Assembly (NCBI GenBank): GCA_032358165.1
Contig: JAALGY010000052.1
Span: forward strand, 2,108,001 to 2,172,000
Length of the DNA: 64,000 nucleotides
Reading direction: 5' to 3'
From: Diplosphaera chodatii
Taxonomy: Eukaryota; Chlorophyta; Trebouxiophyceae; Prasiolales; Stichococcaceae
Under the pieces are notes generated by a model that saw only the letters and a program-made list of their open reading frames with translations, made no database searches and had not been told where the DNA came from. Both the position numbers and the translations under genes were made by a program. Positions 21,715 through 31,277 of this stretch are shown here, piece after piece; the stretch's first letter is position 1, and each line of letters starts with the position of its first letter.

Positions 21715-22221
21715 GACTTCAACGCAGTGTATTATCAGCCAGTGTGACAGTGCGCAAATGATGCCAATCCTGTAAGACAGCAACCGTTGACTCAATAACA
21801 GGCGGTTTTAGGGTCTTTTGTCAGGTTCTGTGAGGTGTCGGGCTCTTGGGTTGTCGTCCGGTTGGCGGGCGGCGGCTTGTGAGTTTTGGCGGCAATTGTT
21901 TTGTGTGTTTTGAGGCGGCGGTCACATCCCAGCGACTGAGACTTGGTCTGGACATACAGCGGCGCATGGTGGGTGCTTTGTCTGCTGCACCACAGTGCTG
22001 ACAGTGAGACGTGCGGGATGACGTTAGGGCGGCATGCCGCTCGCCGGGGTTGGCACCCCTGGCGGCGGCAGCGCAGTCACTTGTTACCTCTGACTGCACC
22101 GCCCACCCTCCTGGGAGGTTTTCCCCGCACGTTCCAGCCGTGCTGGCCCCCACAGCCTTGCGGCTCGCTGGGTGTGTCACTGTCATGCGTCGGTGCTGCA
22201 GCCGGCAGGCATTCTGCCCTT

Positions 22222-22836
22222 GACGCCTCATTAGGCATATTGCTCATTGGCGGTGATATTGCTAGACACCTGCTGTGCTTTGCCTGTGTGCCCGCCGGGT
22301 TCCTCCTGCCGGGCTGAGCCCGCCGCCTGCTTCATGCACGGCGGCTGCACTCATTTGAGCCTTGATGGTTTTGAGTTGTTTCCCCGTGTGCCTTTGGGTG
22401 CATCCAGGGTGCGGCCTCTGTGCTAAACCCTGGTGCTCCACAGTTCTTGGACACCAGCATTGATTGTTGTGTGACCAGTGGAGTGTATGGGATGTAATCG
22501 CCTTCATTCATCGTTTTAGGGTCTAGGGACGCCTCATTAGGCACATTGCTCATTGGCGGTGATATTGCTAGACACCTGCTGTGCTTTGCCTGTGTGCCCG
22601 CCGGGTTCCTCCCGCCGGGCTGAGCCCGCCGCCTGCTTCATGCACGGCGGCTGCACTCATTTGAGCCTGGATGGTTTTGAGTTGTTTCCCCGTGTGCCTT
22701 TGGGTGCATCCAGGGTGCGGCCTCTGTGCTAAACCCTGGTGCTCCACAGTTCTTGGACACCAGCATTAATTGTTGTGTGACCAGTGGAGTGTATGGGATG
22801 TAATCGCCTTCATCTTCATCATCGGTTTTAGGGTCT
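22222..22836. repeat. Two tandem near-identical 306-bp repeat units
   Basis: Unit 1 starts at 22222 and unit 2 at 22528; both begin GACGCCTCATTAGGCA. They differ by only a few substitutions and a short insertion of TCATCT-like bases near the end of unit 2. Each unit ends with GTTTTAGGGTCT, and the same word also occurs at about 21804. Both units keep an open minus-strand frame (motif GDYIPYTPLVTQQ), but no protein family is recognised. This is satellite-like or derived from a mobile element. Confidence 0.85.
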
Positions 22837-22872
22837 TGATCGCCTTCATTCATTCATTCATTCGGTTTTAGG

Positions 22873-23121
22873 GTTTGCTGTGCTTTGCCTGTGTGCCCGC
22901 CGGGTTCCTTCATCTTGCGGCCCGCACGGGCTTTGGTCTGCCGTCGTGGCACATGCTTTCCCACCAGCCAGACTCATTGCTTGCGTCCATTCAGTTGTAT
23001 CCCCGTGTGCTTTGGCACATCCAGGACAGATTCGCTTGCAGTCTAGACTGGTGCTCCACATACAGTTCTTGGTTGCCAGCATCCGCTTGTTGAGTGACCA
23101 GTAAAGTATATAGGGTGTAAT
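22873..23121. repeat. Diverged third copy of the 306-bp repeat
   Basis: It keeps landmarks in the same order as the units at 22222-22836: GCTGTGCTTTGCCTGTGTGC, CCCCGTGTGC, a CATCCAGG word, CTGGTGCTCCACA, AGTTCTTGG and GTGACCAGT. It has many substitutions and lacks the first part. A (TTCA)n run and another TTTTAGGGT word (22841-22874) separate it from unit 2. Confidence 0.65.
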
Positions 23122-23335
23122 TACCATCATCAGCATTTGCAGCCCCCCTGGTCCCAGGAGAGAACGTTTGACTTGCAGCAGGGTGCGTGCACGTTGCACT
23201 CTCAACATCTCCTCAACCACGAAGTGCCACATCCAGGATACCTCCAGCAGCTGCGATTGGTAGACAGGTTGTCAAGTAAACCGCCAGATATTTCGTGCAG
23301 CGGTGCAGAGCTCGATTCCAGCAGAATTACATGCA

Positions 23336-26300
23336 ATGAGGACCACATCTCTGCCGTCGTTGTGCGCTTTGGGAACGGATCTGCTACAGAGCATCTGCAG
23401 TCACTGCTGCAATGGCCTCCACAGCGAAGATGCGGACGCTGCAGCATCTGCCCAGGACACTGCTGTGGCGCTGCGCCTAACATGCCGCACCCTCAGAGCT
23501 GCAGTCGATGGCGTGGTCAAGCAGTTCGACATGCGTGCACTGTCGTCAGCTGACATCGAGCAAGTGACAGGCCTCTTTCGTGGTGCGCCTGCTTGGGCAT
23601 GGGCTGACGCACCTAGATATGGTATACTACACCTGAGGCTCTGCCGTCATAAACGACTGCGTGCAGGTTCGACACCTGTGACTGAACTGCTATCGCAGGT
23701 CTTCAGAGGGTTCACCTGCGTGTCCCAAGGGGCAGCAGCAAGATCACCATCTCACCCTGACAAATGCCGTGCCTGACTGACATCAGGTGCCCTCTCTGTT
23801 TGGAAGTCATGCTCAGCTGGGTCTGCTGCAGTGCGCAAGCCTTCCACAACACTGCTGCTGTTCAACATGTCACTTGAGTGGAAAGCTTTGCCTGCATGCA
23901 GGATCGTGTCTGACAGCTTGCTGGTGAGCGGCTTTGGGCAGCTGGAGCTGCAAGCTGTTGCGAAGCAGCTGACATCAGTCAGCCTGGCACTCAGCACCAC
24001 TGTTGCAGAGGCATGTTGGCAGAGTAGCGCGGAGATGCTTGCAGCACTTGCACAGCTCAGCGAGTTGCGTCACCTTGACGTGGGCAACTGCAAGTTCGTG
24101 CCCACAGACGGTGGGTTTCGTGTGCTGCCGCCAGTTGATCTTGGGAACCTGCATGTGAAGCCGTGTGTCTGCAAGGTGTTGCTGGTTGCTTTATGTGTTA
24201 CTTGCTTATTGCAGCCCCACAACTTATCAACGCACCCTCGCTGGTGTGCTTCTGTGCAGGGTCTGCCTTGTGTACACAGCTATCAACACTGTGCAAGCTG
24301 ACCTCGCTCACGGCTGGCGAGCGCCCCACGCAGCACCTGCACGCAATGCTGCCTGCGCTGCTGATGAGACTGCGGCGCCTGCAGTGCGCGGTGTCCTCGT
24401 TCCACCTGGACGCTGCCGGGCTGCGAGCACTCCCCGTCTTGAGCCAGCTCTCTGCGCTTGAAGTCTTGCACATGGAGGCCAGCCTTGCAGGCGACTACAA
24501 CCTGGCGTTCCCACCGTCGCTCAAGGTGCACAAATAAAAATGTCTGCATGTACACGATGTTGTCTCCTGCGAGACAGACTGACAGACTGACGGGGCATCT
24601 GCAGCTCGGGTATACCGTACTCAATTCATGTGTATCCTTGGTGGATGCGTGCTCACATGAGGGCAACTGCATTTGGCTGTCGCGCGTGATATCTTATGTG
24701 CTCCTTCGTGCAGGAGTTCACCTTCGTGTGGCTGGTTGACGAAACTCTCTCCGGCAGTGAATATGCGTCCAAGAGAGCAGCAGCCACATTGCATGGCATG
24801 GCCGGCTGGCTGACAGCTCTCAGGATGGCCGCCCATGACAATTATATGGCTGCATTGCAGCAGGAGGCCCCAGCGCTTGCTGGGGCGCTGACATCGCTCA
24901 GCTTTGCAGTCGGCACCTACGTGGTCCCTCAGCAGGTGATGTCATCAGCTGCTGTGCTGTTTGTAAAAGATGCCACTGGTCACCATCATGACTTCTTGGC
25001 ACTGTATGTTGCTCGTACAAGGCATGGCAACTTGTCAGGCGCCCTGCGTGCCTTGACAGATGCGTGCTGCAGGCACCAGTCCAGCCGCCGAACCAAGCGT
25101 CAGCCGGTCCAGAACAGGTGTTGCAATGCGGCGCAGGTGATGAGCAATCTGACACGGCTCACGGCGCTGTCCGTGGTAGATGGACTTGCAAGTGGCGGCC
25201 TGCAGGGCCTCAACACTTTGCGAGCTTTCGACATTGGGTGGTCAAAGGAGGTTACTGGTCACCCTTCCACTCTGCTGCCGCTGTCCTGCGCCGCGTCACT
25301 CACGAGGCTGCACGCTGCATATGTACCAGCCGAGGTGCGGTGGTCGAACACGAAACACGCAACGGCGGCCATTCTCGGGCCAGCTGCTCTGTTGTCAGCC
25401 TGCGTCACACTGGACAGCTGCCTGCTGTCAGGTTGTGTGTGACCACCAGCCGCAGCTGATGCTGCAAATCACTGCGCTGACAGGGCTCGCCCCCATGGGC
25501 CGCTCAACTGTCCAAATCACCACTGCGGGAGCTCGTTCTACGAGTAGACGAACGTACAGACGATCGGGTCTTCGATGTATCTTCCTTGCAGCAGCTCCCA
25601 GGGACACTGCGGCAGCTGGCCATACACAACTTCAAGCCTTGGCCATTCCATGCACCAGAGGAGCAGATGAGTGCAGCTCCGCCTCAAGGGATACTGCTGG
25701 CCACAGCACTCAGGTGAGATACGCAGCATGAGTTGCTTGAGGTCTGTTACAGCCATCACCTCGGGACAGGTGACCAACAAAGCTGGCCACAGCACGTTTG
25801 GTGCTGTGCGCATGTCTCAGGGATAACATCATGCGCATTGCAGGCGACTGACGCTCGAGCGTGTGGAGGCTCCAGATGTAGTGATGGCTGGTGTGCTTCA
25901 GCAGCTTTCGTGTCTGAAGGTGTGTGCCGGACCATATTGTGATGTCGCCGCAGCTTACCCACGCTGCTGGCGAAGTCGTATACTGATTGCACCAAGCAAG
26001 TGTCCTAGGCACAGCAGATTGCACAACGTAGATGCTGGCGACAAGCAGTGCCACTGCATTTGACGAACCTGGCCCTTGCACCAGGAGTTGAACATGACAA
26101 CGTGCAACAACGTTGCGGAAGAGTCGCTCGTGCATTTGCCTGTGTCTCTGCGGCGGCTGGAGCTGCGGGATTGCCTGGCATAGCTGCCGACAGCCTGGCT
26201 CATGTGGGGCGTCTTTCAGCCCTGGAGCACCTGACTCTGGTGGACCTGCCCGCAAACGGCGACGACGGCATGCAGCAGCTGGCTCCGCAGCTGCACGCCT

Positions 26301-27096
26301 GGCTTTCAGCCTTGTACTTTACCGCCTTTCGTACCTGGACACGCTGGGTGAGTGCTGTGTGCCCATGTGCATGCAGCCTCGGAACATGTGCTCATGTGCC
26401 TCCTCATAAGCTAAACTGAATGCGGCTGAAGAGACTTGCCAAGCAAGTGCTGCGGCTTTGCAGGAGGATTGGATCAAGAGACCCGGGGTCAACGATCCAC
26501 TGACAGATGCTGGCATCTTGGCGCTTGTGGATGCGCTGTCTGCAGCGGACCCCGCTGACCGGCCCACCCTGGAGCGCCTATATCTGGACAGGCATCATGA
26601 CCTTGGCTATGCTACGGCAGCTGCACTGGCGTCTGCGCCATTGCACAGCCTCAGCAAGTTGAGCCTGGTTGGCACAGGTGACCATTGGCAGAGTGACCAC
26701 CTGCCTTGTTTGTGGCTGTGGCTGCATGTGCTGGTTGTAATGTATCATGCCTGCTGCTGCTGCACGGCAGACTCTCTTGCAGGGACACGACCTGTATTAC
26801 AAAGCAGTGTCTCCAAACCATTGCGAGATCAACAGTGACAACAATGACGCTTTTTGCATACTTAATGAAAGTGTGAAGTGCTGCCAGCAGGCATGGACGA
26901 CGCAGCGCTGCTGCACATCGTCACACACATGCCACAGCTGCTGCGCCTCAACACTCGGAGCTGCAAGCGCATCACATATGGCGGCAAGAATGTGGCATGG
27001 CATGCTGCGACTGGGTGCGCATATGCTGCTCACATCTTTGGTGGGGATGACGAGGACCTCAGCGATTACGGATCGGATGAGGACGTCAATGCATGA
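23336..27096 (+). CDS. F-box-like / LRR protein, paralogue C
   Basis: This is the most complete of three related genes. Exon 1 (from 23336, MRTTSLPSLCALGTDLLQSI) has an F-box-like N-terminus ending RLTCRTLRAAVDGVVKQF. Exons 2-9 carry irregular leucine-rich repeats: ALAQLSELRHLDVGNCKF (about 24060), LPVLSQLSALEVLHMEA (about 24450), LAGALTSLSFAVGTYV (about 24890), MSNLTRLTALSVVDGLAS (about 25150), LQQLPGTLRQLAIHNF (about 25590), LSALEHLTLVDLPANGDDG (about 26220) and APLHSLSKLSLVG (about 26640). The last exon (about 26885-27096) contains MDDAALLHIVTHMPQLLRL and an acidic tail GGDDEDLSDYGSDED. The pattern fits a substrate receptor for SCF ubiquitin ligase, by inference only. Exon 7 (26048-26340) may carry compensating frameshifts. 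The leftward paralogues A and B lie on the opposite strand. Confidence 0.7.
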
Positions 27097-27499
27097 TCAT
27101 CCGCACGAGGCCCTCAATGACAACTCGGACAAAGGCTTCTAGGAACTAGGCTCGACTATGTGCTTGGTGTGAATGGTTATTTGGTTCAGTTCATTGGTCT
27201 TGCTAGGTCCATGCCTGTAGAGGTGTAACGTGGCAATGCTGCTCGGTCTGATGCCCTCGCTCTTACTAGGCTTACCAGCTGAAATCAGCAGCTGACATGC
27301 TACAATGACGGAGTATGGTAGGAGCAACCCACGAACAAGTAAACCACAAACATCACGAAACGTGTGCAGTAAGCGAGCGGCGCACTCGCGCCAAACACGG
27401 TGCAAATGTACAATGACTGCGGGTGCCGAGCATGGCGTAAGTTACACAGCCAAAGTCTGGGAGTGTTGCGTTGGGTGGTGTCGCATGGTAGCATGAACA
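27097..27499. other. Convergent intergenic region
   Basis: About 400 bp lies between the 3' ends of paralogue C and the minus-strand gene at 27500. No gene or repeat is seen. Confidence 0.4.
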
Positions 27500-28129
27500 T
27501 CAGCCAGCGCCCCTGGCAACGGCGGCCGTCATCCAGGCCCGGGGATGCCGCTTGCGCCAGGCGCGCCACCGAGCCGAGACTGGCCGTTTGGCAAAAGCCC
27601 GCCGCAGCTTCAGCTCCGGCTCCGCTCGCCGCATCGCATTGCAGAGGGTTGCTGGATCGGCATGCCGCTGCTGGCACAGCTGCGCCAGCTTGGGGCTGCG
27701 CCGGATGGCGTCCTGCAAGCTCGTGAATTTGGCTGTGCGGCCGTCCGCCAGCTTCACGCCAGCCAACACGATGCGCGCTGCTGCCCTGGCCTCTGCATCC
27801 GTGAACTTTCTGGGTCTTCCGCTGCGCGGCGCGTCCTGCACGGACTGGTTTGCCGCCAGCCTGCCGGCAAACCGCTTGGCGATCCGGCCTGGGCTTGCCA
27901 CGCCAGCAAGCAGGGGGTGCTGCACGTATGAAGGGGCCCGCCCCGCTGCCCGTGCGTCCAGCAGCAGCCTGGCTGCCACCATCCTCTGCTCCAAGCTGAC
28001 ATTGCGTCCCCTGGCGCCCCTCCGGGCAGGTCGTCCCTGAGCCGCAGCGCGGGCCCGGCCACCACTGCCACCGCTGCCGCTGCCGCCGGTCCCCGTCTTG
28101 GGCCGGGTTGATGTCCTGCTGCTAGGCAT
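27500..28129 (-). CDS. Transposase-type helix-turn-helix protein without catalytic domain
   Basis: A single uninterrupted frame of 209 codons starts at 28129 (MPSSRTSTRPKTG) and ends at a stop at 27500. The first about 50 residues are Gly/Arg/Ser-rich and basic. The middle reads QRMVAARLLLDARAAG, then RIAKRFAGRL and RSGRPRKFTDAEARAAARIV. That is the layout of the paired helix-turn-helix plus GRPRK hook found at the N-terminus of Tc1/mariner-type transposases. The C-terminus (LKLRRAFAKRPVSARWRAWR) is basic. No DDE/DDD catalytic region follows within this frame or just downstream. It may be a domesticated DNA-binding protein or a truncated element. Being intronless among intron-rich neighbours fits a mobile-element origin. 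Confidence 0.6.
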   Translation of the reverse strand: MPSSRTSTRPKTGTGGSGSGGSGGRARAAAQGRPARRGARGRNVSLEQRMVAARLLLDARAAGRAPSYVQHPLLAGVASPGRIAKRFAGRLAANQSVQDAPRSGRPRKFTDAEARAAARIVLAGVKLADGRTAKFTSLQDAIRRSPKLAQLCQQRHADPATLCNAMRRAEPELKLRRAFAKRPVSARWRAWRKRHPRAWMTAAVARGAG

Positions 28130-29016
28130 GCGTCGCGCACGCGTCACGTATCGTAGTCTGTGTGGGTCATAAACCAGTCAGCGAACTGGACTAACGGTAA
28201 GAAGGTGCGACTGCAGCGACAGGCCAGCATTGAGTTGCTGACTAGCCGCAACTGCACATCAACCTAGCTCCAGGTCAAACGTGCAAGTGCAAGCTGGTGC
28301 AGGTCACGGAGTTGCCACACTTGGCGCTGAATGTGCGCTGAGCTGGCACTCTGTCAAAGACTGGCCAGGCAAAAACTCAATTGAGGTGGCGATATGCAGC
28401 GAAGGTGCCTATTGCTGAACATGCTGACGATGCAATGCGGTTGTGTCACATGGCCCACGTCAGCACATCAAGCCATCGGAAGGATCAAGTGGCTTTACAC
28501 AGAGGTGCGGCCTGACTCAAAGCCTCAACCTCTCTTGGAAGATTTGAACTTTGTTGAGGGGTGGGTTCCACATGTTGCGATTTCATGCATGCATGCCTGC
28601 TGCATGCATGCGAAGAGCGTGTGACTGTGGCAGTCCTCAACAGCTGCTTTGCATGCAGGTCTGATGTCCATCCCTTGGAAGGGGCCTGCTTTGCGTCGGC
28701 TCTCAAATGCCTGATGTGCGTGCTCACATCAGACGGGCCAACCGGCGCTGCGATCTGATCACACACCTTGCATTTGGAGCCCGAGTTGTGCACGAGCTTG
28801 CTTGTCGGGTTTCCTTCCAGTAAGGCAGCGTCTAGTGTGTTCGTGCCGCTTGCCTGTATCATTATATCATCCAGATGTTGGTGTTTGGCCACACGTCAAT
28901 GTCGTGTGTCAACCCTTACAATTATTGATACTGCCGGCGGGGCGGACATCATCAAATGATCAGGAGGACATGTTTTGTATTGCGCAGACCTCATCTCGCG
29001 TTGCCGAGACGGCGTG
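28130..29016. other. Intergenic region with weak zinc-finger-like frame
   Basis: No firm gene. A minus-strand 135-codon frame (28485-28892) contains CKVCDQ followed 14 residues later by HIRH, a C2H2/BED-like spacing that could be a transposon relic. An alternative is a 5' exon of the downstream gene (plus frame from 28394). A GCATGC-rich inverted repeat lies at about 28586-28612. Confidence 0.3.
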
Positions 29017-30783
29017 ATGAGCTGCGGCCAGTCGCAGCCCGATCAGCCTTCATCTGGAAGCGATGCCGGCGATGCAGATTATCTACCCAGGCAGCGGCAG
29101 CGACGCCCACGTCCAATGGCCAAATGGACGGCCAGGAGGCAGCCTGAGCCCACGCGGCCAGCAGGCGCGCCTCAAATACCGCCCGCAGCAGTGAGCCAAG
29201 AGCTCAAGGGCAGGGTGCAGCTCTTGGTGCAGAAGCTTGCGGAGCGGTCAAAACTTGGCCGGGGCAACGCTCTGCACGAGCGAGCTGCTGCTCGTGCGCA
29301 GCTCGACAGGCTGCTGTTGAAGCACGGCTTGCAGATGGTGAGTGCGACGTGGCTTAGATCAAGCCCCAGCCATCGAACCTGCCTTGCACAATCCCTGTAT
29401 ACAAGGCCGACACTGATGCCTGCAGGCTGATTTGGAAGGCCACGAGATCGACGTTGACAGCGAAGGCGCCTCCTGCGAGGTCGACATTTTCCCTCCCAAC
29501 CAGGTGGGGGAAGACACTGGTCCATCCCCACATCCTGCCTCTGTCTACATGGACGGACTTGCAAGGTTGCAACACACGACATCCGTGTCTGCTGCAGGTC
29601 AAAGAGGTGAAAATGCCACAGTGGGCCCTGGATGTGGACAGCGCTGTGGCTGAGCTGTTCAATGTAACGACCTGGTTCGTGAAGGTAACTGGTGACCAGG
29701 CTGTACATAGCATGTGTGCCCTGTGTTGCCATCCGCTGCCTGTCGTTCTAGCAGAGGACCGACCTGCTCGGTACCTCCACTGCCTAAGACAAACACGAGG
29801 CATAGCTGCTATGTTCAGCAAGGAACATCACCATGATGGGAGCAGGTCGTGGCTTCTTAGTGCTGCGCTTTCTGCGCGCAGGGAAAAACAGCGGATCACC
29901 TTCTCCTTCTGCGGCGCAGCAATGAACGCCACCCTGGCGGCAGACTCATTCATGATGTGCTTTGTGTACGCACAGCACCAAGCCAGCCAGCTGCCAGCTA
30001 AGTCCGGACGCACCAGACCCTCCTACCTGCGGGGATCTGACACTGGCATGCTCGACAAGAGCACCGCTCATCAGGAAAGGCAGAGGCGTGATCGCCAGCA
30101 GAGGGCGGACGCCCAGGAGGCCTGTGCAGACGCTGTTGACAGGGTCAGCAGGAAAGCGGCAGCTGCTGCAGAAGCCTTGGAGGTTGCGCGCAAGCGGACG
30201 CAGGCGCTGCTGGATTGGGAGCAAGGTGGTCGCTCGCTGCCTACCCCTGATGGGTTGCGGAGGGTGCTTCTGCAGCCATCTGTGCAGCTCTGCATTGCAG
30301 ACAGCGCGTCAGGTGACCTACTGCCTGCTCCCCGATGTGTTGACCTGCGATGTTGGCTGTGGGTGCAGGGGCTGACCTCGAGAGCGAGGGTGCCTGCGGA
30401 GCTTGCAGCGGGGAGAGCAGTGAAGACGGGTGGAGTGAGCGCAAGACTGAGCATGAGGTACATGCTCTACAGCATACTCTTTGTTGTCCACGCTACGGGC
30501 TGCTGTGTCTGGGATTGAGCTGTGTTTCAGTGCATGTGCTGTGTGCTGAGCACCGACCAGCGTGCCCCTGCTGTTGCAGGCTGAAGACAAACAGATTGCA
30601 ATCTACAAGGATAATGCGCTGGCATTTGCCAAGCGCGTCCAGATGGACATCTTGAAGGGTGAAACACCCAAAAAGCACAAGGTCAACCGTGCAGCGGGCA
30701 TGAAAGACATGGCAGCCTACAAGAAAGGCAGGGTGGATGGTGCTCAAGTTGAGCACCGCCCCATGAAGAGATTGAAACACTAG
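29017..30783 (+). CDS. DUF2786-like domain protein, probably nuclear
   Basis: Exon 1 (from MSCGQSQPDQPSS, 29017) is basic and Pro-rich and ends in a helical hairpin: LKGRVQLLVQKLAERSKLG, then ERAAARAQLDRLLLKHGLQM. This resembles DUF2786 (many small residues, ending L..HGL). Short exons follow: about 29427-29501 (ADLEGHEIDVDSEG) and about 29599-29685 (PQWALDVDSAVAELFNVTT, similar to the WK..L...VA..F segment that follows DUF2786). A long exon (about 29880-30228) reads RITFSFCGAAMNATLAADSF, then a coiled-coil-like Ala/Arg-rich stretch. Acidic and Lys-rich last exons end PMKRLKH at a TAG. The C-terminal KR-rich words suggest nuclear localisation. Function of DUF2786 is unknown. The start could be further upstream. 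Confidence 0.6.
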
Positions 30784-31277
30784 GAGGAGTGCAGCAGCGT
30801 TGCCATCATTCAGCAGGATAAATGGGGCCTTGATAGCAGTCGCAGCAGACCTAGAGCAGACCTGTGGACTTCCTCATCAGGTTGGCACTCGAGGTAACAA
30901 CTGCTTGGGGTTTTGCCACAAACTTGGTAGTTCAAGCCCGCGCTGGCTTCTCCTTGGGTGTCAAATTTGTCGAGATTCTGTATAGTGCTTGATGTTGTTT
31001 GCTGTGATGACATACGCTTGCCTGAAGGGATATCCATGACTTCCACCTCACATGTTCAGTCGCGTCCCTGATGCACCGCAGTTGCGCTGTTCAAGTTGTT
31101 CGGTGTGCAGCTCGGCTGCGCAGAAACCTATCTCAAAGTGATGGTATATATGCCCCAGTTGCGCTGCGATTCTGCCACAAAAACAGCAGTGCGAGTTTGA
31201 CGGTGAGGCCCTGGCCCTGCGTGGCTGGTGTGCGGGCTGCCGCCCATGGAACATCAGCTGCCGGCGCGGCTGCCGCT
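30784..31277. other. Convergent intergenic region
   Basis: About 490 bp separates the stop of the DUF2786-like gene from the stop of G6PDH on the other strand. No gene or repeat is supported. Confidence 0.4.

Noticed and set aside
22222..23121. CRISPR-like or protein-coding tandem array
   Set aside because: Units of about 306 bp without short spacers are not CRISPR. The minus frame with GDYIPYTPL is open only in part of each unit and shows no splice or domain support.
28485..28892. BED/C2H2 zinc-finger gene on the minus strand
   Set aside because: Only one CxxC...HxxH set, low complexity around it, no transposase partner. Noted as a weak relic inside an intergenic entry.
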